A DNA stretch of 64,000 nucleotides from Bifidobacterium criceti (GTDB lineage: Bacteria > Actinomycetota > Actinomycetes > Actinomycetales > Bifidobacteriaceae), in the NCBI RefSeq assembly GCF_002286935.1, contig NZ_MVOH01000014.1:143961-207960 (forward strand), written 5' to 3'. The notes under the pieces are model-generated. The model did not search any database. It saw only the letters and a list, made by a program, of their open reading frames with translations, and was not told the DNA's origin. Positions 17,775 to 27,761 of this stretch are shown in pieces (the stretch's first letter is position 1; each line of letters begins with the position of its first letter). A program made the position numbers and the translations under genes.

Positions 17775-18890
17775 ATGCACACCTCAACCACCACCCTTCT
17801 GCTCATCCTGAGCGCATTCATCCCTGTATCCGGCGTCATATTGGCGATCACACCGTATCTGATGCCGTCCGGCGAATGCTTCGCCGTCACGATCCCCTCG
17901 GCGCGGTCGCACGACCGCGCACTCGTCGGATACCGGCGCATGTATTGCGGCATCATGGTCGCATGCACCGCCGCCATGACGGCGGCATGCGTGGCTGCAG
18001 CCTGCCTCGATCCGACACACGCCTTCCTCGCATGCTTCATCGTCGGCATGCTCGCACTGATCATCTTCGGATACATCCTCATGCTCGTATTCCGCACGAA
18101 AGTGCAGCATATCAAGCAGGAACGCGGTTGGCAGGCACAGCGGCAGCGCTCCGCCGCGATCATCGGCCCGGACGGCCACGTCCCCCATCCCATCTCGATG
18201 TGGTGGAACCTGCTGTACGTGCCGGTTTTCGCCGTCACATTGGCGATCGGCTATGCGGGATACCAGCGCATGCCGGAACATATCCCACTGCAAGTGAACC
18301 TCAGCGGCGAGACGACACACACGATAGCGAAATCACCAATGGCCATCTGGCTTCCATTGCTGATGTTCGGCCTGCTTGCGGCCGTGCTCATCTTCACGCA
18401 GTACGTCATCGCACACTCCAAAAAAGGCGTCGACGTGAACGATCCGGAATCCAGCGCCTACGCTTACGGGTTGTATGCGCGCGCGTGGAGCGTCTTCACC
18501 TTGGTCGCGGGGCTCATCGTATGCATGCTCGCCCCGATCATGGAGCTGAGCTTCGCCGGGGCCCTCTCACCGCGGCAGGCAATGATCATCGTATTCGGTG
18601 TACTGATATTCGTTATCGGCGGCAGCGCGACGCTCAGCATTGCACTCGGACAGAACGGCAGCAAAGTCCGCATCACACAACGCGGCGATATGGACATACC
18701 CTCCGACGATGATGCGCATTGGAAACTGGGCGTGTTCTACGCCAACCATGATGACGCGAGCGTCTTCGTGCCGAAACGGTTCGGCATCGGATGGACGGTC
18801 AACATCGCGCGACCCGCCACCTGGGCGCTGTTTGTGGTTGCGGCCGCACTCACCGTCGGCGGCGTCGTAGCGGTGACGATGCTCGCATGA
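17775..18890 (+). CDS. DUF1648/DUF5808 multi-spanning membrane protein
   Basis: A 371-residue protein with about nine hydrophobic segments. The central YAGYQRMPEHIPLQVNLSGE is the DUF1648 signature shared with SdpI-like proteins, and the end carries DDAHWKLGVFYANHDDASVFVPKRFGIGWTVN, a DUF5808 pattern. Genes of this type commonly sit next to YtrA-type GntR regulators, as here (1-base gap). The role may be envelope or peptide immunity related, by analogy with SdpI; this is not shown by the sequence. Confidence 0.82.
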   Translation: MHTSTTTLLLILSAFIPVSGVILAITPYLMPSGECFAVTIPSARSHDRALVGYRRMYCGIMVACTAAMTAACVAAACLDPTHAFLACFIVGMLALIIFGYILMLVFRTKVQHIKQERGWQAQRQRSAAIIGPDGHVPHPISMWWNLLYVPVFAVTLAIGYAGYQRMPEHIPLQVNLSGETTHTIAKSPMAIWLPLLMFGLLAAVLIFTQYVIAHSKKGVDVNDPESSAYAYGLYARAWSVFTLVAGLIVCMLAPIMELSFAGALSPRQAMIIVFGVLIFVIGGSATLSIALGQNGSKVRITQRGDMDIPSDDDAHWKLGVFYANHDDASVFVPKRFGIGWTVNIARPATWALFVVAAALTVGGVVAVTMLA

Positions 18891-18916
18891 GCGGTCACGC
18901 TGTCATCGCCTCCACA

Positions 18917-19414
18917 TCATCGCATATCGCCGAGCTCGGTTTCGAGCTCGGCCCTTGCATGCAGCGTACGGACACGCACACCGTGACGCGCGGCGGCGTC
19001 TTCGAGTGCGGCGACCATCTGCGGACGCCGCTCAGTGGGAAAGTCGATGATGTACTGCCGGAACTCCTCATCGAATTCATGCTCAACCCACGGCATATCC
19101 TCATGCTTTGTGCCAATACGCCGCTCGACGCCCTCAAGGCACACACCGGTGGGGAAATCAAGGAAGAACACAGTGTCGCAATATGCAAGTCGCATCGGCA
19201 ACGTCCGGGCGAAATTGCCGTCGATGATCCACTCGTCCTGCTCGAGAATCATCTGCAGACGTATGTCGAATTCCTCACGCGTGACGGTCGTCCGGTCCGG
19301 CTTGTGCCACAGCATATCCAGATAATACAGCGGCAGCCCGGTTACATCCCGTAACTTGCGCGCGAATGTGCTTTTGCCCGCGCCGGGGCATCCGATGACA
19401 AGCACGCGTCTCAT
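18917..19414 (-). CDS. P-loop NTPase, topology-modulation/adenylate kinase-like
   Basis: A 165-residue protein with Walker A GCPGAGKS at residues 8-15 and a LDMLWHKPD segment, then EWIIDGNFARTLPMRLAYCDTVFFLDFP. This arrangement is typical of the FlaR/'DNA topology modulation protein' group of small kinase-like NTPases, whose biochemical substrates are unclear. The ATG at 19414 begins directly at the first beta strand; the ribosome site (AGGGGA) is weak. The gene converges on the DUF1648 gene. Confidence 0.75.
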   Translation of the reverse strand: MRRVLVIGCPGAGKSTFARKLRDVTGLPLYYLDMLWHKPDRTTVTREEFDIRLQMILEQDEWIIDGNFARTLPMRLAYCDTVFFLDFPTGVCLEGVERRIGTKHEDMPWVEHEFDEEFRQYIIDFPTERRPQMVAALEDAAARHGVRVRTLHARAELETELGDMR

Positions 19415-19548
19415 ATCCCCTACTATGCCATGGCCTTCCGTCCACCCCGGCCCATGCAGGCGGCATACGGCTGCTATCATGAAGCTGAAAAATCACTCGG
19501 GACAGGAGATGCGCCATCAACGAACCATCCTTCTATCAGCTTCTTCAG

Positions 19549-20619
19549 ATGGATGCCCATGGGCTATGGGCGAAAGTGAAGGCGACCACGGAACCGCGAA
19601 CAAAGGCTCGTCTCATCTTCGCCATGTCAATCAGGAGCATCCTGCTCGTCTCCTTCGCCGTCGTGTTCATCGGCGGGCTGTCGGCGGTGTTCGGCCCCGA
19701 TAACTCCGGGCTGGCCGTGGCGGGATTCTGCATCCTGCTCGGCATCAAGCATGTTCCTTATGGATACCGCGCCGCGGACAGTGTCATCGCCCTGGCGTTC
19801 GTCTTAGCGGCCATGGTGTGTGGGGGACTGGCGGCCCAGGCATGGCCGCCAGTCCCCTGCCTGATGGTGAACTTCCTGCTCATCACCGTCATCCTGGTAC
19901 TCGTTGCCGACGAGCCGCTGATGGGCAACGCCGGGCTCTATGTGTTCGGATACCTGTTCGTGAGCCAGACGCCTGTGAACGGGGAAGCGCTCGCAAGCCG
20001 GTGTGTGCTGGCGTTGCTGCTGTGGCTGGCATGCAGCGCCGTGCTCCTGCACAAACACCACGGGAAGTTCCAGAATGTTCGTTTGTATGACATGCTGGCT
20101 GCATTCAGCGTATCCAGCGCAAAGGGACTCTGGCAGATCAGACTGTCCGCAGGGGTGGCCATGGCTTTGCTCATCGGGGAACTGGCAGGACTGCCCCGAG
20201 GCGTATGGGTGGGCTACGCCTGCATGTCGGTGCTCCTCCCCTTCGGCGAAGCGGGAGCGAGCCTGCCAATGCGAGCGCTGCAGCGCATAGGCGGGGTTGT
20301 CGTGGGATCATTGCTATATGCCGGATTCTCGCTTGTGGTACCGGCCGGGTCCCGCATCCTGTTCGGCCCCATCGCAGGCATCTGTATGGGATTCTCCAGC
20401 AAGTACATGGTAAACAACGCCCTCAATTGTTTCGGCGCCCTCCTGCTTGCCGAGAGCGTCTACGGCGTCTCCGGATCCGTGACATTGCGGATCTACGACA
20501 ACATGATTGGTGTGCTCTTCGCGGTATGCTGCACCGTGCTGTTCTCACTTCTGGAACGCCATGCCTCCTCCGATGAAGCACCGGCAACCAAACGCACCAA
20601 GCCGTCGACGAATATATAA
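19549..20619 (+). CDS. FUSC-like multi-spanning membrane protein
   Basis: A 356-residue (from ATG 19549) or 367-residue (from ATC 19516) protein with two blocks of several hydrophobic helices, separated by a hydrophilic stretch (HKHHGKFQNVRLYD), as in the FUSC/aromatic-acid exporter group. A function in efflux is inferred. The ATG has no ribosome site, while AGGAG at 19504-19508 lies 7 bases before an in-frame ATC at 19516, so the true start may be non-standard. Codon use includes GGG, CGG and CTC more evenly than in neighbours, hinting at transfer. Confidence 0.78.
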   Translation: MDAHGLWAKVKATTEPRTKARLIFAMSIRSILLVSFAVVFIGGLSAVFGPDNSGLAVAGFCILLGIKHVPYGYRAADSVIALAFVLAAMVCGGLAAQAWPPVPCLMVNFLLITVILVLVADEPLMGNAGLYVFGYLFVSQTPVNGEALASRCVLALLLWLACSAVLLHKHHGKFQNVRLYDMLAAFSVSSAKGLWQIRLSAGVAMALLIGELAGLPRGVWVGYACMSVLLPFGEAGASLPMRALQRIGGVVVGSLLYAGFSLVVPAGSRILFGPIAGICMGFSSKYMVNNALNCFGALLLAESVYGVSGSVTLRIYDNMIGVLFAVCCTVLFSLLERHASSDEAPATKRTKPSTNI

Positions 20620-20669
20620 TTCCCGTTCCAGACGGTGCCTGTCGCAGTGCGCATTCATCCAAAAAAGAA

Positions 20670-20698
20670 AGGCCTGCCGAACCTACTTCGGCAGGCCT
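20670..20698 (-). terminator. guaA terminator
   Basis: A perfect 12-bp stem (20670-20681 with 20687-20698) has a 5-base loop. On the minus strand it is followed by TTCTTTTTT, so it ends guaA transcripts; it may also stop the convergent FUSC-like gene. Confidence 0.9.
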
Positions 20699-20815
20699 CG
20701 TCATGCGGAGCACAATCCACAAGGGCGGCAGTTCATGCGTTCTCCCATGGAATGGAGCCCAATCATGCTCGATGGAGGGGCAACTCAGAAGTGTTCCCAG
20801 ACCAGAGCGTCGCAC

Positions 20816-22378
20816 TCACTCCCACTCAATCGTCGCCGGCGGTTTCGACGTGCAGTCGAGCACGACACGGTTGATCTGGCGGCACTCGTTCGTGATGCGC
20901 GTCGAGATCGTCGCAAGCACATCGTATGGCACGCGTGACCAGTCGGCCGTCATCGCGTCCTCGGAGCTCACTGGACGCAGGACAATCGGCGAACCATACG
21001 TGCGTTCGTCGCCCTGGACACCCACCGAATGCACATCGGCGAGGAGCACGACCGGACACTGCCAGATGTCGCGGTCGAGCCCGGCCTTCGAGAGTTCCTC
21101 GCGCGCGATCGCATCGGCGTCGCGCAGCAGGTCGAGGCGTTCCTTCGTGATCTCACCGATGATGCGGATGCCGAGGCCGGGACCTGGGAACGGCTGGCGC
21201 CAGACGATCTCATCCGGCAAGCCGAGTTCGGTGCCGATCGCGCGCACCTCATCCTTGAACAGCGAACGCAGCGGCTCGATGAGTTCGAACTTGATGTCCT
21301 TCGGCAGGCCGCCGACATTGTGGTGCGACTTGATGTTCGATGCGCCGTCGCCGCCGCCGGATTCGACGACATCCGGATAGAGCGTGCCCTGCACGAGGAA
21401 CTTGACTTCCTTGCCGTGCGCGCCTGCCTCTTCGATCACCTGACGCTGCGCCTTCTCGAACGTGCGGATGAACTTCTCACCGATGATCTTGCGCTTCGTC
21501 TCCGGATCGGAGACGCCCTTGAGCGCATCGAGGAAGTCCTCGGAGGCGTCGACGGCGATGAGCTTGATGCCGGTCGCGGCGACGAAGTCGTGCTTGACCT
21601 GCTCGGCCTCCCCCTTGCGCAGCAGGCCGTGGTCGACGAACACACAGGTGAGCTGGTCGCCGATCGCGCGGTGCACAAGCGCGGCGGCGACGGCGGAGTC
21701 GACACCACCGGACAGGCCGCATATGACCTGCGCGTCGCCGACCTTCTCGCGGATCGCCTCGACCTGTTCGTCGATGATGTTCTTCGCGTTCCAATCATTC
21801 GGGATTCCCGCGCATTCGTGCAGGAAGTTCTCGATCAGGTCCTGCCCGAGCGGCGTGTGCCTGACCTCCGGATGCCACTGCACGCCGTAGAGCTTGCGCG
21901 CATCATCCGCCATCGCGGCGACCGGCGCACCCTCGGTGTGCGCGAGCACCTCGAACCCCTCGGGTGCCGTGTTGACGGCGACACCGTGGCTCATCCACGT
22001 CGTCTGCAGTGACGGCGAGCCGTCGAGGATGCCGCGCGCGTCGTCGACGACAGCCTCGGTCTTGCCGTATTCGCCAAGTGCGGCCTTGTCCACGTCACCG
22101 CCGAGTTCATGGGCCATCACCTGGAAGCCGTAGCAGATGCCGAGCACGGGGACGCCCGCATCGAAGACCTTCTTGTCAATCGTCGGCGCGCCCGGTTCAT
22201 AGACGGACGCCGGGCCGCCGGAGAGGATGATCGCCGAGGGCTTCTTGGCGAGCATCTCGCCGACGGGCATCGAATGCGGGACGAGCTCGGAATACACATT
22301 GGCTTCGCGTACACGGCGTGCGATGAGCTGCGCGTACTGCGCGCCGAAATCAACGACGAGGACAGGACCGGTGGCCAT
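20816..22378 (-). CDS. guaA: GMP synthase (glutamine-hydrolysing)
   Basis: A 520-residue cytosolic enzyme that aminates XMP to GMP using ATP and glutamine. The N-terminal class I amidotransferase domain shows VLGICYGFQ (Cys nucleophile) and VQWHPEV (His, Glu). The ATP pyrophosphatase domain carries LSGGVDS, and the C-terminal dimerisation domain ends with [33 protein letters not shown] residues. The ATG at 22378 follows AAGGGAG; the frame extends upstream without homology. XMP made by Xpt (6.6 kb) feeds into this step. Confidence 0.98.
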   Translation of the reverse strand: MATGPVLVVDFGAQYAQLIARRVREANVYSELVPHSMPVGEMLAKKPSAIILSGGPASVYEPGAPTIDKKVFDAGVPVLGICYGFQVMAHELGGDVDKAALGEYGKTEAVVDDARGILDGSPSLQTTWMSHGVAVNTAPEGFEVLAHTEGAPVAAMADDARKLYGVQWHPEVRHTPLGQDLIENFLHECAGIPNDWNAKNIIDEQVEAIREKVGDAQVICGLSGGVDSAVAAALVHRAIGDQLTCVFVDHGLLRKGEAEQVKHDFVAATGIKLIAVDASEDFLDALKGVSDPETKRKIIGEKFIRTFEKAQRQVIEEAGAHGKEVKFLVQGTLYPDVVESGGGDGASNIKSHHNVGGLPKDIKFELIEPLRSLFKDEVRAIGTELGLPDEIVWRQPFPGPGLGIRIIGEITKERLDLLRDADAIAREELSKAGLDRDIWQCPVVLLADVHSVGVQGDERTYGSPIVLRPVSSEDAMTADWSRVPYDVLATISTRITNECRQINRVVLDCTSKPPATIEWE

Positions 22379-22875
22379 ACAACTCCCTTGGACAAACGGA
22401 TTGCGCTGTTGCGCATGACACGTATATATTGTGCTGCCGTAAGGCGACATTGAACACCACCGCCCTGCACAATGCACCGTCAGCCAACGCACATACAGAT
22501 ACTTAAGCGCTCAAGTACATATGGCATAAGGGCGTCCCGACGGCGTTCGTCTGGACGCAACACGCCGCCAGCCCAACGCCGAATCGAACGAGACAAAAAA
22601 GCGTGATGCTCCCATATCCCAATGTTTCCAACGTTTTCACTCATTGTTCGCCCATCGGCCGAATTCACATTTCATCAGCGAATTCTCTCAAAATGCATAA
22701 GAAATCGAACAATATCGCTCACACCTAACCAAAACTACGCAAAACGTCAGTGAGTCCGCGTAACATGTTCTTCGACCGGACATGGGGTTTCCCCCGACAA
22801 GGGAGGACATGCGGATCCCACGTCCCAACCGAAAAAGAACAATCGCACACTATGTGCAGGAGTACAGGAGCACAC
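22379..22875. other. Divergent guaA-xfp gap
   Basis: About 500 bases without a gene. The guaA side carries AATATATA-rich sequence (22420-22435) suitable for a promoter; the middle holds the palindrome at 22500-22517; the xfp side is AT-rich (22640-22745). No clear -35/-10 pair could be fixed for xfp. Confidence 0.5.
22500..22517. promoter_or_regulatory. LacI-type palindrome upstream of xfp
   Basis: TACTTAAGCGCTCAAGTA is an 18-bp near-perfect palindrome (8 of 9 pairs) with a central CG, the geometry of LacI-family operators. LacI-type regulators (AraQ, MalR1) are reported to control central carbon genes in bifidobacteria; assignment to either is inference. It lies about 360 bases before the xfp ATG. 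Confidence 0.55.
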
Positions 22876-25353
22876 ATGACTAATCCTGTTATTGGCACCC
22901 CTTGGCAGAAGCTGGATCGACCGGTTTCCGAAGAAGCCATCGAAGGCATGGACAAGTATTGGCGCGTCACCAACTACATGTCCATCGGCCAGATCTATCT
23001 GCGTAGCAACCCGCTGATGAAGGAACCCTTCACCCGCGACGACGTGAAGCACCGCCTCGTCGGTCACTGGGGCACCACCCCGGGCCTGAACTTCCTTCTC
23101 GCCCACATCAACCGCCTCATCGCGGACCACCAGCAGAACACCGTGTTCATCATGGGCCCGGGCCACGGCGGCCCGGCTGGCACCTCCCAGTCTTACGTCG
23201 ACGGCACGTACACCGAGTACTACCCGAACATCACGAAGGATGAAGCTGGCCTGCAGAAGTTCTTCCGCCAGTTCTCCTACCCGGGCGGCATCCCGTCGCA
23301 CTTCGCCCCGGAGACCCCCGGCTCGATCCATGAGGGTGGCGAACTTGGCTACGCCCTGTCCCACGCCTATGGCGCCGTGATGAACAACCCGAGCCTGTTC
23401 GTGCCGTGCATCATCGGCGACGGCGAGGCCGAAACCGGCCCGCTCGCCACCGGTTGGCAGTCCAACAAGCTCGTCAACCCGCGCACCGACGGCATCGTGT
23501 TGCCGATCCTGCACCTCAACGGTTACAAGATCGCCAACCCGACGATCCTCGCCCGTATCTCCGATGAGGAGCTGCACGACTTCTTCCGCGGCATGGGCTA
23601 CCACCCGTACGAGTTCGTCGCCGGCTTCGACAACGAGGACCATCTGTCGATCCACCGTCGCTTCGCCGAGCTCTTCGAGACGATCTTCGACGAGATCTGC
23701 GACATCAAGGCAGCGGCCCAGACCGACGACATGACCCGTCCGTTCTACCCGATGCTCATCTTCCGCACCCCGAAGGGCTGGACCTGCCCGAAGTTCATCG
23801 ACGGCAAGAAGACCGAAGGCTCCTGGCGTGCGCACCAGGTTCCGCTGGCTTCCGCCCGCGACACCGAGGAGCACTTCGAGGTCCTCAAGGGCTGGATGGA
23901 ATCCTACAAGCCGGAGGAGCTCTTCAACGCCGACGGCTCGATCAAGGATGACGTCACCGAGTTCATGCCGAAGGGCGAGCTGCGCATCGGCGCCAACCCG
24001 AACGCCAACGGTGGTGTGATCCGCGAGGATCTGAAGCTGCCGAACCTCGAGGACTACGAGGTCACCGGCGTCAAGGAGTACGGCCATGGCTGGGGCCAGG
24101 TCGAGGCTCCGCGCTCCCTGGGCGCTTACTGCCGCGACATCATCAAGAACAACCCGGATTCGTTCCGTATCTTCGGCCCGGACGAGACCGCATCCAACCG
24201 CCTCAACGCGACCTATGAGGTCACCAAGAAGCAGTGGGACAACGGCTACCTCTCCGGCCTCGTCGACGAGAACATGGCCGTCACCGGCCAGGTCACCGAG
24301 CAGCTCTCCGAGCATCAGTGCGAAGGCTTCCTCGAGGCCTACCTGCTCACCGGCCGTCACGGCATCTGGAGCTCCTACGAGTCCTTCGTGCATGTGATCG
24401 ACTCGATGCTGAACCAGCATGCGAAGTGGCTTGAGGCCACCGTCCGCGAGATCCCGTGGCGCAAGCCGATCTCGTCGATGAACCTTCTGGTCTCCTCGCA
24501 CGTGTGGCGTCAGGACCACAACGGCTTCTCGCATCAGGACCCGGGCGTCACCTCCGTCCTGATCAACAAGACCTTCAACAACGATCACGTCACCGGCATC
24601 TACTTCGCGACCGACGCGAACATGCTCCTCGCGATCGCCGAGAAGTGCTTCAAGTCGACCAATAAGATCAACGCGATCTTCTCCGGCAAGCAGCCGGCTC
24701 CGACGTGGATCACCCTCGACGAGGCTCGCGCCGAGCTCGAGGCCGGCGCCGCCGAGTGGAAGTGGGCTTCGAACGCCAAGAGCAACGACGAGGTCCAGGT
24801 CGTCCTCGCCGCCGCCGGCGACGTTCCGACGCAGGAGATCATGGCCGCTTCCGACGCCCTGAACAAGGATGGCATCAAGTTCAAGGTCGTCAACGTCGTT
24901 GACCTCCTGAAGCTGCAGTCCCCGGAGAACAACGACGAAGCCATGTCCAACGAGGACTTCGCCGAGCTGTTCACCGCCGACAAGCCGGTCCTGTTCGCAT
25001 ACCATTCCTATGCCCAGGATGTGCGCGGCCTGATCTACGACCGTCCGAACCACGACAACTTCCACGTCGTCGGCTACAAGGAGCAGGGCTCCACGACGAC
25101 GCCGTTCGACATGGTTCGCGTCAACGACATGGATCGCTATGCGCTGCAGGCCGAGGCTCTGCGCCTGATCGACGCCGACAAGTACGCCGGCAAGATCGAC
25201 GAGCTCAATGAGTTCCGCCAGAAGGCGTTCCAGTTCGCGGTCGACAACGGCTACGACATCCCGGAGTTCACCGACTGGGTGTGGCCGGACGTCAAGGTCG
25301 ACGAGAGCGCGATGCTCTCCGCGACCGCGGCCACCGCGGGCGACAACGAGTGA
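22876..25353 (+). CDS. xfp: Xylulose-5-phosphate/fructose-6-phosphate phosphoketolase
   Basis: An 825-residue thiamine diphosphate enzyme, the key step of the bifid shunt: it splits fructose-6-P or xylulose-5-P with phosphate to acetyl-P plus a tetrose or triose phosphate. Landmarks are [12 protein letters not shown], the GPGHGGPAG loop, [20 protein letters not shown] (ThDP/metal binding) and [18 protein letters not shown]. The ATG at 22876 has AGGAG 5 bases upstream. Codon use is strongly biased to GTC, ATC, CGT/CGC, GAG and AAG, as in very highly expressed genes. A strong terminator follows; pta comes next. Confidence 0.99.
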   Translation: MTNPVIGTPWQKLDRPVSEEAIEGMDKYWRVTNYMSIGQIYLRSNPLMKEPFTRDDVKHRLVGHWGTTPGLNFLLAHINRLIADHQQNTVFIMGPGHGGPAGTSQSYVDGTYTEYYPNITKDEAGLQKFFRQFSYPGGIPSHFAPETPGSIHEGGELGYALSHAYGAVMNNPSLFVPCIIGDGEAETGPLATGWQSNKLVNPRTDGIVLPILHLNGYKIANPTILARISDEELHDFFRGMGYHPYEFVAGFDNEDHLSIHRRFAELFETIFDEICDIKAAAQTDDMTRPFYPMLIFRTPKGWTCPKFIDGKKTEGSWRAHQVPLASARDTEEHFEVLKGWMESYKPEELFNADGSIKDDVTEFMPKGELRIGANPNANGGVIREDLKLPNLEDYEVTGVKEYGHGWGQVEAPRSLGAYCRDIIKNNPDSFRIFGPDETASNRLNATYEVTKKQWDNGYLSGLVDENMAVTGQVTEQLSEHQCEGFLEAYLLTGRHGIWSSYESFVHVIDSMLNQHAKWLEATVREIPWRKPISSMNLLVSSHVWRQDHNGFSHQDPGVTSVLINKTFNNDHVTGIYFATDANMLLAIAEKCFKSTNKINAIFSGKQPAPTWITLDEARAELEAGAAEWKWASNAKSNDEVQVVLAAAGDVPTQEIMAASDALNKDGIKFKVVNVVDLLKLQSPENNDEAMSNEDFAELFTADKPVLFAYHSYAQDVRGLIYDRPNHDNFHVVGYKEQGSTTTPFDMVRVNDMDRYALQAEALRLIDADKYAGKIDELNEFRQKAFQFAVDNGYDIPEFTDWVWPDVKVDESAMLSATAATAGDNE

Positions 25354-25385
25354 GTCATCGCGACTGACCTCGCCTGAACGATAGG

Positions 25386-25423
25386 AAAACGGGGATCCGG
25401 ATCGATATCCGAATCCCCGTTTT
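25386..25423 (+). terminator. xfp terminator
   Basis: A 17-bp stem (25386-25402 with 25407-25423) with one mismatch, ending in GTTTTC, begins 33 bases after the xfp stop. Confidence 0.88.
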
Positions 25424-25490
25424 CATGTTATCTAGCTCACATTTTCCATCCGCTCCTGCGCGCCGCCGGCGTCCGCACACATGCGCTGGG

Positions 25491-25518
25491 TACAATGGTC
25501 CGTTGTGAACAACGTTGT
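25491..25518 (+). promoter_or_regulatory. pta -10 element and LacI-like palindrome
   Basis: TACAAT at 25491-25496 is a good -10. Starting 12 bases downstream is the perfect palindrome ACAACGTTGT (25509-25518) with a central CG, flanked by TGTGA and CACA. This would sit at about +7 to +16, an ideal repressor position. No convincing -35 was found. Confidence 0.5.
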
Positions 25519-25581
25519 CACACGTCGTTGCCCGCACGATGCCGGACATCGCGACTCTCCACACGGTAAAAGGAGCGAACA

Positions 25582-27261
25582 GTGAGTCTCAAGAACGTCA
25601 GTATCCTCAGCCCGAACCCCGGCAACGGTCGCAACGCCGTGGCGCTCGGCGTCGTCAGCACGCTTTCGCGGCACTTCAAGACGAGTGTGTTCCGCCCTGC
25701 CGTATGCCCTGACGAACAGTTCACGGACACATTGCTCAAGTACACATCCGTCGACCAGACACGAGAACAGGCCTTAGGCGTCACGATGCCGACCGCACGA
25801 CTGCGCAAACGCGAGGCACGCGAACAGATCGTCGCGAACTTCATTGACACGAACGCCGCGCTCAACCCACAGGCGCGCGTCATCGTCGGTTCCGACAAAA
25901 CCAACGTTGGCGATCCGGAACGGTTCTCGTTCAACGCAGACGTCTCCGCGGACCTGCAGTCCCCCGTCCTGCTCACCGTGTGCACAATCGGACGTACGCC
26001 CGACGAAGTACTCGAAACGATCGCATCGTGCACCGAAGTCATCAGGAACGCGGGCACCGAACTCATCGGTGTGTTCGTCACCGGTTGCAAAGGCGAGCAG
26101 ACGGCGTCGCTCAAGGAATATTTCAAGGACTATGCGGTGCGCGTGTGGACGCTGCCGTTCATCGACCTGTCCGATTTGACGAACGCGGACGCCGCGATCG
26201 CGTTGTTCGACGAACACGTCCCCGAACACGAGCTCATGGAGACGCTCGATTCGCCATTCGTGCCGCCGACGACGCCGTACGCGTTCCAATACGACCTGCT
26301 CGCGCGCGCAAAGGCGGACCGCAAGACGATCGTGCTGCCGGAAGGCTCCGACGACCGCATCATCCAAGCCGCCGACTACCTGTTGCAGTCCGACATCTGC
26401 GACCTCATCATCATCGGCGAACAGGATGACATCCTCGAACGCGGCCGTACACTCGGCCTCAAATCGATCGACCGTGCGCGCTTCCAGTCGATGGACGACG
26501 AACAGCTGCTGACCGTGATGGTCGACCGCCTATGCGAACTGCGTGCGAAGAAGGGCATGACACCCGACGTCGCGAGGAAGACGCTGCGTGACCCGAACTA
26601 TTTCGGAACGATGCTCGTCGTGCTCGGGCAGGCCGATGGCCTCGTCTCGGGCGCGATCAGCTCGACGGCGAACACAGTGCGTCCGGCGCTCCAGCTCATC
26701 AAGACGAAGCCCGGCATCAAGTCGGTGTCCGGCGCGTTCCTCATGTGCCTCAAGGACCATGTGTCGGTCTTCGCGGACTGTGCGATCAATCTCGACCCCG
26801 ACCCCGAACAGCTCGCCGACATCGCGTTGCAGTCGGCGCAGACGGCGAAGGCGTTCTCGATTGAGCCGCGTGTCGGCATGCTCTCCTATTCGACGCTTGG
26901 TTCGGGCAAGGGCCCCGACGTCGACCTCGTCGTCGAGGCGGCGTCGATAGTCAAGGAGAAGGCCCCCGACCTCGAACTCGTTGGCCCGATCCAGTTTGAC
27001 GCCGCATGGTCCCCCGAAGTGGCATCCGTCAAAGCGGCGGGCAATCCGGTCGCCGGACGTGTGACCGTCTTCGTGTTCCCCGACCTCGACTCCGGCAACA
27101 TCTGCTACAAGGCCGTCCAGCGCACGGCGAACGCCGTCGCGATCGGCCCGATCCTCCAAGGCCTCAACAAGCCGGTCAACGACCTGTCACGTGGCGCGCT
27201 CGTCCAGGACATCATCAACACGATCGCATTGACCGCGATCGAAGCCCAGCAGAACGATTGA
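25582..27261 (+). CDS. pta: Phosphate acetyltransferase
   Basis: A 559-residue enzyme interconverting acetyl-CoA and acetyl phosphate. The C-terminal PTA/PTB domain (from about residue 235, KTIVLPEGSDDRIIQAADYL) is complete, with the substrate-site region SSTANTVRPALQLIKTKPG and the end VFPDLDSGNICYKAVQRTANAVAIGPILQGLNKPVNDLSRG. The N-terminal half resembles the P-loop/DRTGG part of long Pta proteins, but its ATP loop is degenerate (SPNPGNGRN). The GTG at 25582 follows AAAAGGAG. Together with xfp and ackA it completes acetyl-P handling in the bifid shunt. Confidence 0.96.
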   Translation: MSLKNVSILSPNPGNGRNAVALGVVSTLSRHFKTSVFRPAVCPDEQFTDTLLKYTSVDQTREQALGVTMPTARLRKREAREQIVANFIDTNAALNPQARVIVGSDKTNVGDPERFSFNADVSADLQSPVLLTVCTIGRTPDEVLETIASCTEVIRNAGTELIGVFVTGCKGEQTASLKEYFKDYAVRVWTLPFIDLSDLTNADAAIALFDEHVPEHELMETLDSPFVPPTTPYAFQYDLLARAKADRKTIVLPEGSDDRIIQAADYLLQSDICDLIIIGEQDDILERGRTLGLKSIDRARFQSMDDEQLLTVMVDRLCELRAKKGMTPDVARKTLRDPNYFGTMLVVLGQADGLVSGAISSTANTVRPALQLIKTKPGIKSVSGAFLMCLKDHVSVFADCAINLDPDPEQLADIALQSAQTAKAFSIEPRVGMLSYSTLGSGKGPDVDLVVEAASIVKEKAPDLELVGPIQFDAAWSPEVASVKAAGNPVAGRVTVFVFPDLDSGNICYKAVQRTANAVAIGPILQGLNKPVNDLSRGALVQDIINTIALTAIEAQQND

Positions 27262-27279
27262 GCCAATCCACACCTCCGT

Positions 27280-27322
27280 GGCGGGGTTGGGGAGACATCC
27301 TGAATGTCTCCCCAACCCCGCC
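27280..27322 (+). terminator. pta terminator
   Basis: A perfect 19-bp stem (27280-27298 with 27304-27322) with a 5-base loop is followed by GTCTTCTT. It starts 18 bases after the pta stop. Confidence 0.92.
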
Positions 27323-27327
27323 GTCTT

Positions 27328-27548
27328 CTTATGGGCAGCCCCTTGTTCTTACGGATAGTCGTTCTTACGGGGGCGGCCCCTTATGGGTTGCCTTTCATTC
27401 GTACGTACTGCTTTTCCTTACGGGTGGTCATTCTTACGGGAGGTAGTCCTTACGGGAGGTCATTTTTACGGGTAGCCCTTGTTCTTACGGGTAGTCGTTC
27501 TTACGGGGGCAATCCTTACGGGTAACCCCTCATCCTTATGGGTGGCAT
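27328..27548 (+). repeat. Interspersed TTACGGGTRGC repeats, cluster A (pta-ackA)
   Basis: About twelve same-direction units of CTTACGGGTRGYC in 220 bases, many spaced 16-18 bases apart. A segment of about 53 bases (27341-27393) recurs with few changes at 27475-27527. No gene is present here; the rest of the gap to ackA (27549-27761) holds no recognised element apart from a lone CCCGTAAG at about 27608. Confidence 0.85.
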
Positions 27549-27761
27549 CCTGTCATCTCCATTTCCTTCTTCTTCCTCACTTCCCCCACCAACATCACCC
27601 ATGCATCCCGTAAGCGGAACGGCGACGACATCGACATCGACGATGAAGGCACTGTCCACGTTTGGGCACGGCCGTAGCGCGTTTGTAGCATTCGCTGAGT
27701 AATCTGTGTGTTTGGAAAGTCGCAACCGCGGCGAACGCAATAACCAATGGAGGATGCCACA

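Noticed and set aside
27328..27548. CRISPR array
   Set aside because: Units are only about 12-16 bases, degenerate, with no uniform spacers and no cas genes; the same units occur in seven places and in coding sequence.
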